NCBI GenBank assembly: GCA_018907035.1
Contig: JACCIC010000166.1
Coordinates: 823,501-887,500 of the forward strand
DNA from: Sycobia sp. Sy_11
Taxonomy: Eukaryota > Arthropoda > Insecta > Hymenoptera > Epichrysomallidae
DNA length: 64,000 nt
Reading direction: 5' to 3'
Under the pieces are notes generated by a model. That model saw only the letters and a list, made by a program, of their open reading frames with translations. It searched no databases and was not told the origin of the DNA. This document shows positions 51,475 to 62,542 of the stretch, piece after piece (the first letter of the stretch is position 1; each line of letters begins with the position of its first letter). A program made the position numbers and the translations under genes.

Positions 51475-51504
51475 GAAGATAGACATGCATCCATGTCTAT
51501 CTTC
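51475..51504. repeat. Perfect short hairpin (13-bp stem, 4-base loop)
   Basis: GAAGATAGACATG is followed by CATC and then by the exact reverse complement CATGTCTATCTTC. Three more outer positions also pair after one mismatch (CAATG on the left against CGTTG on the right). The arm sequence resembles the ends of the inverted repeats at 26817 and 31793. Confidence 0.9.
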
Positions 51505-52623
51505 GTTGCTATTATCATTATTCGTTTTTGTTTTATTAATAATTTATTTTGTTAAATATGTATATATTAAAAGCTTAAAATCTTTATTGTGATATTATTT
51601 ATAATAATTTCGGCTAATGTAAATCATTCAAAGGCGGGCGCGACACTTTTATGAATATAACTCACACTGCTCCCTGCAGATAAAGCGATTCTGCCAGTGC
51701 GATTACTCACAGCATGATGCGACGTTATTTAAGCATTTTTTAAATTACGGCTTTTCGAACTCCTACTTTAAAACTCGACGCTAGCGATTACATATGAAAG
51801 TTGAACTTTTTAAATTACATATAACGAGCAAAAAACGTCAAGAATATATAGAGTAAGGAAATAGTCCGGGAGCCGGTGACCAATTTATCCTCAGCTGAAA
51901 AAAGAGCGAAGCGATCGTTCGATACGGGATCTAATTTAGACGTGGCAACGTCAGGCACCCAAGCTTTGTGAAAATATTAAAAAAATTATAAAAATCAAGT
52001 TTTATGGATTAATTTTAAGTTTAGAAAGAAATTATTCAAACAAAAATTGTAGATCCTATTTAAATGACTTTTTTGTTCTATCCATTTTCGCTCTAAAGCT
52101 AATAATTATCGAGAAAAAAAAACGTAATTAATTACAAAAATTCCGAGCTACTATATATATATATATATATAATTAGCCAATGTCCATGCCGATATGTCAG
52201 GGATCTACCTTGCTGCTCACATGATACATATGGTACAAGCGCTTTTTAATTTGTAATTTTGCTCATAAACTTATAGTTTTAAAGTAAAAATATATCAAAT
52301 ATAAAAGTTATTTTAGGTAAATATCCAAATTTTGGTTAAAACTATTGTTCATAAACTCTGTATTGTTTCATATGCCATAATTTATTTATTATTATATACA
52401 AAGTTTTTTATGGTTTTCATTATTTCATTATTAATTCAGTCAATTTAATGTATAATATTAATATCTCGAAGCTCCAAAAATTATTAAATAATTAGTAAAA
52501 ACCTTTCACAAATTTTTATACATTTTTCATTACAAATAAATCAAAAATACTAAAACACTATTATGGTGAACGAAATATGTTATATGGAAGCATGATAGTA
52601 ACATACCTATATATATATATATA

Positions 52624-53906
52624 TTAGGAGTGTAAATAAGTCTTTCCCGTTTTTTGTAAGAGATAGCGCCACCAATACTGTGCGAGTATTCAATGGTTAC
52701 ATATGTCATAATCAAAGCTTATTCATATGTCAACAATTCCATACTAACACATTAGTTAAAATTTTTTCGCATCATAAATTTTTGATATCGTGAAAATGTC
52801 GAAATTTGAGCCGAGTCGACGTCATTTGCGGGAAGTTTCTCTTTATTGGTTCAATTTGAAGAAATCTGCTGCCGAGACGCATCGATTGCTTCAGGAGGCT
52901 TATGGAGAAGGTTGTGTCGATGATTCAAGTGTTCGCGGATGGTTTCGACGCTTCAAAAGCGGTGATTTCGACGTGGAAGACAAGGAGCGTTCCGGGCGGC
53001 CGCAAATCTTTGAAGATCGAGAATTGGCGACTTTGCTTGATGAAGATTCTTGTCAAACGCAAGAAGAACTTGCTGAAGCATTGGGAGTTGACCGAACAAC
53101 CATTTCCAAGCGTTTGAAAGCCATGGGAATGATCCAAAAGCAAGGAAATTGGGTGCCGTACGAACTGAAGCTGAGAGACGTCGAACGGCGTTTTTTCACT
53201 TGCGAACAGCTGCTTCAGCGACATAAAAGAAAGGGTTTTCTGCATCGTATCGTGACTGGCGATGAAAAGTGGATACGTTACGATAATCCGAAGCGAAGAA
53301 AATCATGGGCACTACCCGGCCATGCATCATCATCGACGGCCAAGCCAAATATTCATGGCGCCAAGCTCATGCTCTGTATATGGTGGGACCAGCTAGGTGT
53401 GGTTTACTATGAGCTTCTGAAACCGAATGAAAGGATCACAGGCGAGGTCTATCGACGACAATTGATGCGTTTGAGCCGCGCACTGCGAGAAAAACGGCCA
53501 CAATACTCCGACAGGCACGACAAAGTTATTTTGCAACATGACAATGCTCGCCCACATGTTGCACCGCCGGTGAAAACATACTTAGAAACGCTCAAATGGG
53601 AAGTCCTACCCCACCCGCCGTATAGTCCAGACGTTGCTCCGTCTGATTACCATCTCTTTAGATCGATGACGCATGGCCTGGCTGACCAGCACTTCCATTC
53701 CTACGAGGAAGCCAAAAAATGGGTGGATGACTGGATAGAGGCCAAACCGGTCGAATTTTTTCGCAACGGGATTCGTATGTTGCCAGAAAGATGGGAAAAA
53801 GTTGTAGCTAGCGATGGCCAATACTTTCAATAATTCATTTGTAACCATTTTTTCACAATAAAGGCTCAAAATTTGAAAAAAAAACGGGAAAGACTTATTC
53901 ACATAC

Positions 53907-53910
<4 letters not shown>
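52624..53910 (+). mobile_element. Mariner element, copy 3, apparently complete
   Basis: A 1287-bp element flanked by TA at 52622-52623 and 53911-53912. The 5' terminal repeat is TTAGGAGTGTAAATAAGTCT followed by TTCCCG. The 3' repeat on the other strand is TCAGGTATGTGAATAAGTCT followed by the same bases. It is inserted into a TA-rich site: (TA)n precedes it and about 44 bases of TA follow it. It lies within the fold-back element, so it is younger than that element. Confidence 0.96.
52796..53833 (+). CDS. Mariner transposase, intact (345 aa, DD34D)
   Basis: The frame is open from ATG at 52796 to TAA at 53831-53833 and encodes 345 residues, the length of Mos1 transposase. The N-terminal half carries two helix-turn-helix-like regions (KKSAAETHRLLQEAYGEG; TQEELAEALGVDRTTISKRL). 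WVPYEL is at residues 119-124. The catalytic aspartates fall at 156 (TGDEKW), 249 (QHDNARPH) and 284 (APSDYHLF), the same positions as in Mos1, with 34 residues between the last two. It ends VASDGQYFQ. This places it near the mauritiana subfamily. Compared with copies 1 and 2 it keeps Trp309 and has the private changes SWALPG and YRRQL. It may be an active enzyme; activity cannot be read from sequence. Confidence 0.96.
   Translation: MSKFEPSRRHLREVSLYWFNLKKSAAETHRLLQEAYGEGCVDDSSVRGWFRRFKSGDFDVEDKERSGRPQIFEDRELATLLDEDSCQTQEELAEALGVDRTTISKRLKAMGMIQKQGNWVPYELKLRDVERRFFTCEQLLQRHKRKGFLHRIVTGDEKWIRYDNPKRRKSWALPGHASSSTAKPNIHGAKLMLCIWWDQLGVVYYELLKPNERITGEVYRRQLMRLSRALREKRPQYSDRHDKVILQHDNARPHVAPPVKTYLETLKWEVLPHPPYSPDVAPSDYHLFRSMTHGLADQHFHSYEEAKKWVDDWIEAKPVEFFRNGIRMLPERWEKVVASDGQYFQ

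Positions 53911-53954
<44 letters not shown>
53911..53954. repeat. (TA)n microsatellite at mariner insertion
   Basis: A pure TA run directly after the mariner; the left side of the insertion (about 52608-52623) is also TA repeat, so the element split one TA tract. Confidence 0.95.
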
Positions 53955-53957
<3 letters not shown>

Positions 53958-54579
53958 TATTTCTTTAAATATTACATAATTTGTTTCCAGAACAATTTAT
54001 AAATTATTATAATAATATACACAATCCTTTAACCCATTAAGAGCCATGGCTTGCACAGCATAGTTAGACCCGAACTAATCACGCTATCCATTGCTTTAGC
54101 AAAAAATAAAATACCCGTGTTTTTCTATTTGACGATCTGATTGTCTATTGCAAAATTATTTAAATAACAATCAACAATCTGGAATGTAGCACTGTCGAAA
54201 TAATGAAAAGTATATTTCGCATAACAGAAACTGTGACTAAAGTGCACTCGAAAGTGTGTGTTTCAACTGCAGTTTTAAACTTGCAGCTTCGATTCCAAAT
54301 TGTTGCAGTACTAACAATTATTGTAAATGAACTTATATGTACTGTAGAACAAGACAAAAAAGAAGTATCTGTTATATTATTCTTTGGCCGAGTGTGATGA
54401 GAATGTAAAATATTTTTATAAGTTTGAAATCACTTTTAAATACTGCACCTTCCAAGCCATTCTAATACAATAGCAAAATCTATTTCTAATAAATTAAAGA
54501 AACGGTATATATTATTTTTCTCATTTAAATATATTTCTGATAATCAAATTAGAAAAATGAATATTATAGACAAAGTTCT
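53955..54579. other. Interior of fold-back element
   Basis: No transposase motif is seen. A TTTAACCCATTAAGAGCC stretch near 54029 resembles TTAACCATTAAAGGGCC at 24463, which may be an element end with a TTAA target. An open stretch at 54203-54397 has no recognised domain. Confidence 0.3.
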
Positions 54580-55324
54580 CCAAATTTTATGGTAAAAAGC
54601 ATAAAAAACGTTGTACATAATAACATATAAGTGATATATGAAACAATGTAGAGATTTAAAAAAATTCTTTTAAACAAAATTTGGAGATCTGCCTAAAATA
54701 AATTTTTTACATTCAATCTGTTTTTGCTTTTAAACTCTAATTTTATGAGCAAAATTTTAAATTTGAATGTGCTTGTATCGCGCTTTACGCTGCATCATCT
54801 GAGCGGCAAGGTAGATTCCTGACGTATCGACTGTGATTTGGGCTGATTATGTAGTAGCTCAAAACGCTCAAAATTAATTGCGTTTTTCCCGATAATTATT
54901 AGCTTTAGAACGATAATGGATAGAACATTAAAAAGTCATTTGAATAGGATCTAAAAGATTTGTTTGAATAATTTTTTTCTAAACTTAAAATTATTCCATA
55001 AAATTTGGTTTTTATAATTTTTTTAATATTTTCAAAAAGCTTGGGTACCTGGCGTTGCCACATCTAAATTAGATCCCGTAGCGAACGATCCCTTCGCTCT
55101 TTTTTCGGCTGAGGGTAAATTGGTCACTGGCTCCCGGATTATTTCCTTACTCTATATATTCTTGACGTTTTTTGCTCATTATATGTAATTTAAAAAGTTC
55201 AACTTTCATATGTAATCGCTACCGTCAAGTTTTAAAGTAGTAGTTCGAGAAACCGTAATTTAAAAAATGCTTAAATGACTTCGCATCATGTTGTGGATAA
55301 TCGCACTGGCAGAATCGCTTTATC

Positions 55325-55708
55325 AAGTTTGGGTGCCGGGTGTTCAGATTAATTGACGCAGCGGATGATTGTTAATGCTTTAAAGCACATTCAATCGGAT
55401 CATTTAAACTAATTTTCGACCAAGGATAATTCTATGACAAAAAATGTCCGTATCTGACTCCTGGACTAAAACCATTGCTGTGGTAACCCGGTTCAATGCG
55501 TAATATTATCAGTGAGTACTGTTGTGTTGCAGTAGCTGTTTTACGTTCGTATATAGAAGGTGGTGTAGTAGAACGCAGATTTTCTACTGTATTGTATACG
55601 CTCGCGCTTCTTCACGTTGTCGCGAATTTTTGCTGCATGTGAAGGTAGGGGAAGAAAAAAGGCGAGAATAAAAGGCGTTTCCACGTATAAAAGGAGCCTA
55701 GCTTGATA
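55325..55708. other. Right flank of the fold-back element
   Basis: It repeats, in diverged form, part of the inner arm: AAGTTTGGGTGCCGGGTG against AAGCTTGGGTACCTGGCG at 55038, then CGGATCATTTAAACTAATTT and CCAAGGATAATT. The family may therefore have internal sub-repeats. No gene is recognised. Confidence 0.4.
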
Positions 55709-56886
55709 ATCAGGTATACAAATAAGTTTACGTTTTTTTTTTTTTTATTAAAAGAATAAGAATTTATTGTAAAAAAGGTACAAATAATGTCATTCAAAAT
55801 ATTGCCCATCACTTTCTACTACTTTTGACCATCTTTCGAGCAGCAAATGGATACCCCGTCTAAAAAATTGCTCATCTTTTGAGACCATACACGAATCGAC
55901 CCATTTCTTCAATTCAATAAGTCATCGACCGGAATAGCTGGTAGTCTGAAGGAGCAATGTCTGGCGAATACGGCGGGTGGGGTAGGACGTCCCAATTCAG
56001 TGCTTCTAACGTTTCCTTTACAATTTTTGCAACATGTGGTCGAGCGTTATCATGCTGAAAAATTACTTTATCGTGTCTTTTGGTATATTGTGGACGTTTA
56101 ATCTTCAATGCTCGGCTCAATTGCATCAGCTGTTGTAGGCAACGTTCCCCGGTGAGTAGTTCGTAATAGATTACTTCAAGCTGATCCCACCAAATGCAGA
56201 GCATTAGGTTCTTGCTACAAATGTTTGGCTTGACCATCGACGTAGAGACATGCCCTGGTTTACCCCATGACTTCCTACGCTTTGGCTTGTCATAGTGAAT
56301 CCACTTTATTTCTCCCGTCACGATTCGATGTAGAAATCCTTTGCGATTTTGCTTTTTGAGCAATTCTTCGCAAGCGAATAAGCGACGCTCGACGTTTCTT
56401 AGCTTCAGTTCGCAAGTAACCAAATTTTCTTGCTTTGGACTATACCCAGGGTTTTGAGTCGTTGTGAAAAAGCTTGCTGTGTCTTAACTCTTGTACAAAT
56501 TCTTCTTGCGTTTGGCACGGATCTTCCTCCAGTAAAGCTTCCAATTCGGTGTCACCATATACTTTGGGCCTTACATTGCATGTTTTGTCCTCCACGTCAA
56601 AAATCACCATTTTTAAATTTTCGGAATCACTCCCGATAACTTCTCTTACAAATTAAAATCACCATATGCTTCTATGAGTAGCCGACATGCTTCAGCTGCA
56701 GATTGCTTTAAATAAAAGAAGTAAATGAACAATTCCCGCAAATGACGCTTACTTGCTCAAAACTTGACATCTTAACACGATGAAAGTCAATATATACTAT
56801 ACGACATTTTATAGCTGACAATTTCGATGTTATCTTATCGGTAGCGCCATCTTTTGAAAACGGCGAAAACTTATTTGTACACCTAA
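55709..56886 (-). mobile_element. Older mariner of the mauritiana-like group, minus strand
   Basis: The 3' terminal repeat at the left end reads TCAGGTATACAAATAAGTTT. The 5' repeat at the right end, on the minus strand, reads TTAGGTGTACAAATAAGTTT. TA follows at 56887-56888. The element is a cousin of copies 1-3 but clearly diverged. Confidence 0.85.
55790..56770 (-). pseudogene. Dead mariner transposase (D156 changed)
   Basis: The longest clean stretch (56423-55914) has ELKLRNVERRLFACEELLKK, GFLHRIVTGEIKWIHY, LMLCIWWDQLEVIYYELL, FQHDNARPHVAK and HPPYSPDIAPSDYQLF. The first catalytic motif TGDEKW reads TGEIKW, so the first aspartate is replaced by glutamate. The N-terminal third (from ATG near 56770, MSSFEQ) has frameshifts and stops. 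A short deletion after FRSMTY removes the spacer before KKWVDS. The C-terminus (GIHLLLERWSKVVESDGQYFE) remains. Inactive. Confidence 0.88.
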
Positions 56887-56888
56887 TA

Positions 56889-57279
56889 CTATTTCAGCCC
56901 TTCCTATTCTTCTTTTGTTTAGATAATTGTCAGAAAAAAGTGATACAGCTCGTAATATGCATACGAAATCTGCGAGCTAGACTCTTTTTCAGGGTTTATA
57001 TTTTAGTGCAGTACTTTTTTTACTGAACTAAGTACTCAGTGCCTTGTATGGTTTGAGGTCTTCATGCGCATTTAATCTTTTTTGTTCTTAACTGTATTAT
57101 AGCGTTGTATATTTATCCGGTCTAACTCGATAAATTCCATGATTTGATCGGTAGTCTTCGTCACAGGTCTTCGACCGGCTGGCTTATTCCGACGGAAGTT
57201 CTGTAGTATTTAGACGTTTTTATGGGCTGCAAAAAAGACTTGACGCGGATCGATCGTGAAAGGAAGATTATAAGAAAGT
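56889..57279. other. Spacer with a small mariner fragment at 57116-57195
   Basis: 57116-57195 matches 23656-23730 of the SETMAR-like mariner (TAACTCGATAAATTCCATGA, then TTTGATCGGTA and GTCACAGGT), which is the N-terminal coding part of that family on the minus strand. It is broken off on both sides, and BEL/Pao sequence follows directly. 56889-57115 holds nothing recognised. Confidence 0.65.
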
Positions 57280-59010
57280 TATGGACGAATATATTTCATT
57301 GGGACATATGTCGCTGGTCTGCAAAGAGGAGCTTAATGGTTGTTATCTTCTCCACTAGGCAGTGATTAAGGCCTCGAGCTCTACTACCAAGGTAAGCATG
57401 GTTTTCGATGCATCTGCCGAAACCAGCTCTAGAACGAGTTTAAACAGTGTTTTCTTGATAGGGCCGCCAATTCAAGCAAAATTATTCGCCCATCTGCTCA
57501 GATTTAGATCGTTTAAATACATCATCACTGCTGATATCGAGAAGATGTATAGACAAGTCCTGATACACGCAGACGACAGAAAATATCAATATATCTTTTG
57601 GTATTGGACATTTGAACTGAATATAATCACTTTTGGTGTCGTGTTAGCCTCTTATTTATCGATTCGAACTATAAAAAAATTAGCTGATGACGACAAAGAT
57701 TGCCCAATAGTCGCTGAAACGATAAAACGTGATCTATACGTAGATGACTTAAAAACGGGAGTGAATTCTTTAAACAGATTTAAATTTCGCTGCCAATTAA
57801 AAATTTTTTTGTAGTACTTTAGGTGTTTATTGGAACGTAAAAAATGTTAAAATATGTTTCATAGTGAATCCGAATTGTGTTCAAACCAACGAAACGTACA
57901 ATCGCATCGGAAATCGCCAGAATTTTCGACCCGTTGGGATTATTAGGATTGTTGGAGAGCGGATACCAAATGGGATGAATCTCTACCTTTTGAGTTACAT
58001 TCATCATGAAAAGCTTTATCTGAACAGTTTCCTCGTCTTAATTCACTTGCACTTAAGCGTCATCTATTAAATCAGATTGGTTTTGAGATCCAACTGCACG
58101 GTTTTAGCGATGTCAGCAAAGTTGGTTACGGAGCTAGTTTATATGTCCGCTCGAGTGATGCGCGAGGAAACGTGGTGGTAAGACTGTTCTGCGTGAAATC
58201 GCGCGTGCGCCACTGAAAGAAGTCACCATACCACGTCTTGAGCTTTGTGGTGTTCTCACCTTTGCTCGGCTTTTCAAGAAAGTTTCTGAAAACCTTTCCT
58301 ACATTTATAAGAAGGTTATATTTTGGAGCGATTCTTTCATAGCATTGCATTGGATTAGAAAGTCACCGAGTTTGCTCAAAGTGTTCGAAGCGAATCGAAT
58401 CGCTGAAATACAGCGGGATTGCGTAGGCGTCGAATGGCGACACGTGAGAACCCCTTACAATCCGGCCGATGCATTATCACGTGACCAACTCCCGACTGAA
58501 TTTTTGAAGAATATGTGGATCCACGGTCTTCCGTGGATTTAGAGGCCCGAATCAGAGTAGTTTGTAAGTCTGGAGCTCCCAGAGGTTGTTTTGCTAGAAT
58601 TGAAAAAGGTTGTCTGCTTTTTAATCCAAATGAAAAAGCAAGATAATTTATTCTAAAGATTTTCCTCTTACTCATGTATAGTCAGAGTATTGTCATTATG
58701 TCTTCGATTTCGGCGAAATAAATACAATAACGGTCCCGTCTCTATCGATGAATTTCGAGCCACTGAAACTCCTATATTAAAAATGAAACAGGAGTTGACA
58801 TTTCAGTAGTAATTTCGCAACACTTAATCCATTTATTGATAAAGACGGATTACTGCGTGTAGGAGGGACGTTAGGAAAATCAAATTTTAATTTTAACCAA
58901 AAGCACCTATTATTCTGCCTTCTCGCCATCATATTATATCTCTAATCTTATTATTCATGAAAATCACGAAAAACATTTTCACGCAGGTATTTAGTCGACA
59001 CGTAATGATA
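57280..59010 (+). pseudogene. BEL/Pao retrotransposon pol remnant
   Basis: Pieces follow the pol order of a BEL/Pao LTR element. The reverse transcriptase starts with MDEYISLGHMSLVCKEELNG (57290), then VIKASSSTTKVSMVFDASAE, IGPPIQAKLFAHLLRFRSFK, ITADIEKMYRQVLIHADDRK and the active-site YVDDL (57736-57750). After a frameshifted gap an RNase H-like part appears near 58085 (LHGFSDVSKVGYGASLYVRS). Next come SLLKVFEANRIAEIQ, VEWRHVRTPYNPADALSRD (58435-58490) and an integrase N-terminal part near 58830 (LNPFIDKDGLLRVGGTLGKS). Several stops and frame changes occur. No gag, integrase core or LTR is seen, so it is a broken fragment. Confidence 0.85.
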
Positions 59011-59067
59011 TAATCGTCTCCTTACTTGAGCTCTTAATCTAAACAATTATTCTCGTTCTCAAATCGG

Positions 59068-60010
59068 TTGGTCATTTCGACTTTGAATATCTCGCATCTA
59101 ATTAGCTCTCCCTCATTCACCATAACCTCAAAAAATGCTCAATATACTTCTAGTCATCACCTAATTCGTATTCTCCAGTGGAACTACCTTTCTTTCAGAA
59201 AACATAGAGGACAAATTCAACAACTTTCCAAAACCTACGATTTAATCTTCCTTAGTGAAACATGACTCTCTCTTGAGGACCGTGACATCTGGGGTAACTT
59301 AGATATGGTTGATTTTGTCTGTCCTATCGGGGTTGGTGGCGAAATAGCATTTTGTGTCCACAGCTTTAGACCATTTAAGGTTGTCAATACATACAGCTTC
59401 CCTCCTTTATTGGGCATTTCAGCCATCGCTATCTAATATTCTTTGTCTCACATTCTCTTCGTCTCTGTATATAGATATTCTTAAGTTAATTTTTATTCTA
59501 TATACCTTTAAAAGCTTACAAATTCGTCAAGTCCATCCTCATTTCTAACGACTTCAATTGTTATAATGCTGCCTATGACAGCAGTCACTGCTATTTCACC
59601 AGTAACGCCCTTTTATTTGCCTTTTCTGATCATAATCTCCTGATTTCACGCTACGGCTTCCCTATTTATTTAAACAGGCGTAATCTTAGTACCCCCTCTT
59701 CTATCGACCTCACATTCATGCCCTCTTACCTGTATTCTCTTGGCTCCTGAAGGAACTACGAAGCGATTATTCTCCTATCTCGATCACCTTAGGTGTTTCT
59801 TTCTATGCCTTGAAGCCTTTAACCTAACTATTGTAAACGATCCGTTGAGGATTGGTATAAGCTGAAGACCAACCTTTTATCATCTATATTTGACTCCCTA
59901 CTTTTAAATTCTTCCATCTCTGACAAGTATAAACTTTTAACCTGATCTATCGTCGACGTTGTCAAAAAAGCGAAAATACAAATACAAACGGCTTAAATAG
60001 TTAATTTTCT
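59068..60010 (+). pseudogene. Non-LTR retrotransposon endonuclease remnant
   Basis: The region near 59165 reads RILQWNYLSFRKHRGQIQQL followed by SKTYDLIFLSET. This is the start of the apurinic/apyrimidinic-type endonuclease of a LINE ORF2 (the usual LQWNCRS motif). Further parts are IGVGGEIAFCVHS near 59325, an ISNDFNCYNAAYDSSH-like stretch at 59543 (the GDFN motif), SDHNLLISRYGFPIYLNRRN at 59625 and SIDLTFMPSYLYSL near 59700. Frames change often and no reverse transcriptase follows. 60011-60184 continues without recognisable coding. Confidence 0.75.
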
Positions 60011-60184
60011 CATCTGACGTTCCTCTGTCTTTTCCTTCTGTTATAATTCTGTTATGTTATACCTTCTGTCATATAATTTTTATTAATTTCAATTTATTCT
60101 ATGTGCCTGTAGTTTTCATTCTCTTTCCCATCCGAAATCGCTTTCAATTCACTTAAATCTTTCTTTTATAGGAGATTATCAGGA

Positions 60185-60442
60185 TGACAGGATTGGAAAT
60201 AAACGGAAACACTTGACATATATATGTGAAGAACGTAATATATTTCGGAAGATTTGTAACAAAATCACACTGAAGCACTGACAACGATAATGATTCAATG
60301 AACAACAACTGTTCTCTCCGTACACAATCATTCCTTTATTTCCATTTAGCGACAATACGTTATATAGGGGCACCCCATGCACATGTACCTGCTCTTCTGT
60401 GATACTCGATGTACTTAACGGTTTGGTCTATTTACCGTTACA
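60185..60442 (-). repeat. 3' LTR of a minus-strand gypsy-type element
   Basis: Read on the minus strand, a purine-rich tract AAGAGCGGGAAGTCCCC is followed by TGTAACGGTAAATAGACC at 60442. The segment then has a TATA-like CCCTATATAACG, an AATAAAGG signal and a candidate CA end near 60185 (CCTGTCA). This is what a 3' LTR should look like. The matching 5' LTR is not found up to 64000, so it is either missing or beyond the window. Confidence 0.7.
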
Positions 60443-60860
60443 GGGGACTTCCCGCTCTTAATGTATACCTTATATATTCTATTACTTATATTCGCTTACT
60501 AGATAATTATAATTATAAACGCTTATTATAATTATATACGATTGTTATAAACTTTCAAAGGTAGCTACATTATTTTTAGATATAATATATGTGGTTTAAT
60601 ACAATTTTATTATTAAACATAAATAAGTTTAAATTATCTTTATTAAATTATTATTTCTAATAAGCTATTAATGTTCTCTTATATATAATATCGAATACTA
60701 CAATACATCACTTACTATAATACAATATTATCATTCATATAATTCTTCACTATATCAGATATACGCGAATTATATTGCAATATAGACTCATGTTGTCTAG
60801 AGGTAAAACACCGCTGCATGACATTTGCATTACTTGGAAGCCTTCAATATCACCGATAAA

Positions 60861-61996
60861 TAATATACCTATCACAATTTAACAATTTTTTAAACTCATA
60901 CTGTCCCTTAAATTTCGGTAGCAATTTTTTATTTAAGTCTGCTGTCGAATCAATATTTCGTATTATGACGTAATCGCCGGCATTGTATACATTTGCGTTT
61001 TTTAGTTTCTAATTATACAATTTTTCATTTGACTGTTAAGCCTTAACAATATGATCGGATGCCTTTTTGTGTATATTTTGTAGAACTCTAATATATTATA
61101 ATCGTTACCGTGTTCTAAAATCCGTCTCAAATTATTATTTACCTCACCCAGCTGTTCAATACCGAATAGTAGTCGACTTGATGTGTTCTTCGTAGTTTTA
61201 CAAACTGTATTATTTAGGGAGAATTCAATTTTATCAAGGATATAATTCCATTTATTTGGTGCATTGTACAGTTTTGCCATCATGCGCATAATTGTTCTAT
61301 TATAGCGCTCGACTTGGCCATTTGCCCTTGGGGTACCTACCACAATTAAAATATGCTTTATTTGTTCATCATTTACAAAATCTTTGAAAGCATTCAAAGT
61401 GAACCATGTACCCCAATCTGTTATTATACGTTTGGACTTGCTATACGCGCAGAAATATACTTTTAAATAATTTATAATCCCTTTAGAGTTTGCAAGGATA
61501 TAATTTAATGAACTTCATGAAAGTATCTATGGCTACTAATAGATGTTTATGCCCGCGGCTACTTTTTTCTAAAGGTCCAACATGATCTAAATGTATTGTG
61601 GGAAAAGGTAAATTTTTTGTTCAATTGAATGCAAATATCCTTCCTGCTTACCACTGCAAGGGGAAAATTCTACACATTTTGAACAATTGTCAATATACTC
61701 TTTAACTTTTGCGCGCATGTCCGGAAACCAATACAATTTAGAAATACAATGCACGACTTTATCGCTACCAATATGCTCGAGATCTGCATTTGAAAATTTA
61801 TTGCAGCTGAATTGGATATTTGCATTTCAATATAATCTTTCCTATAATAATTTTTTATTTTTTCACTTATTTCTGTGTTTAATTTCGCATTTATTTGTGA
61901 TGTCTCTAAAATTTCGTCTTTATTATTTATACAATCTATATGTATGATTTTCAATACTTCCAAATTGAATTTCTCGTATTCTTCGACCTTGTACAA
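60861..61996 (-). pseudogene. Gypsy-type integrase remnant
   Basis: On the minus strand, pieces of integrase follow in order. The zinc-binding N-terminus is near 61750-61670 (CIGFRTCAQKLKSI; in the next frame FPDMRAKVKEYIDNCSKC). A core remnant follows with HLDHVGPL-like and DWGTWFTLNAFKDF. The clearest part is 61397-61002: VVGTPRANGQVERYNRTIMR, NKWNYILDKIEFSLNNTVCK and NTSSRLLFG. A C-terminal part (YNAGDYVIIRNIDSTADLNK, LLPKFKGQYEFKKLL) runs to about 60861. Frame changes and stops make it inactive. Upstream, the reverse transcriptase and RNase H regions are missing. Confidence 0.82.
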
Positions 61997-62111
61997 TTAT
62001 TAATTTATCATCTAACGATAACTTGATTGATGGATTCGACGAAAAATCCCGACCTAAAATTGCCATAAAAGCAATGGTACTATCTGGTACCACGTGGAAA
62101 GTTAAAGACAA
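61923..62111 (-). pseudogene. Gypsy-type protease C-terminal remnant
   Basis: LTFHVVPDSTIAFMAILGRDF fits the end of a retropepsin domain, where ILGRDF is the conserved C-terminal motif. Only a short spacer (about 300 bases) separates it from the integrase zinc-binding region, whereas a complete element would have more than 1.5 kb of reverse transcriptase and RNase H. This shows a large internal deletion. Confidence 0.6.
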
Positions 62112-62224
62112 TGAGACATCGTCGATTTGTACTTTGTTTCTAAATAAATCTTTTTTTTTTCTTTTTTTTATGTTATTTAACGTCGCTCTATTTATGCTTC
62201 CAAAGACGGGTGCTAGTCAATGAC

Positions 62225-62363
62225 GGAGGTCTACGATGTGTTTGTAAAGAAAGCACATGTAAATTACAGCGGTACTGGTGTCGATCGACTAAGACTGGGA
62301 TTTGAACTCGGATCACCGAATTACTAGTCCTCCGTTCTAGTGATCGAGCTGTCGTAGACCTCC
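62225..62363 (-). repeat. tRNA-like segment with 12-bp terminal inverted repeats
   Basis: GGAGGTCTACGA at 62225-62236 and its exact reverse complement at 62352-62363 bound 139 bp. On the minus strand the first part looks like a tRNA: A-box-like CAGCTCGATCACTAGAACGG and B-box-like GAGTTCAAATCCC. The cloverleaf is imperfect: two of the five T-stem pairs are broken. It is probably a tRNA-derived SINE or a decayed tRNA copy inserted into the gypsy element, between gag and protease. Confidence 0.5.
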
Positions 62364-62542
62364 AAAAATAAATCTAATATTTTATTGGCGATCCATTAAT
62401 CCCACTAAAATCAAATTTATTTCTCGTCAATTTTAATCGAGACTCTAGGAGTACAAAACGGTCTTTTCTTAAACTAATTGGAACGTGAATCTAGCATAGC
62501 GTTTAAATTATACTTATAGGCGCGGTCGCTTTTGTTTCGAAG

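Larger units (their letters stand above)
51679..55324. mobile_element. Fold-back element with arms of about 0.75 kb
   Basis: The left arm, about 51679-52430, and the right arm, about 54580-55324, are diverged reverse complements along their length. Shared blocks include GATAAAGCGATTCTGCCAGT, TTTTTTGCTCGTTATATGTA (with small changes), ATAATCCGGGAGCC(A/G)GTGACC, AGAGCGAAG and the CAAGGTAGAT(C/T)CCTGAC pair. The middle holds mariner copy 3 (52624-53910) and about 0.85 kb of other DNA without a transposase. Without the mariner it would be about 2.4 kb. No target duplication is visible. 51505-51678 before it holds nothing recognised. Confidence 0.75.
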
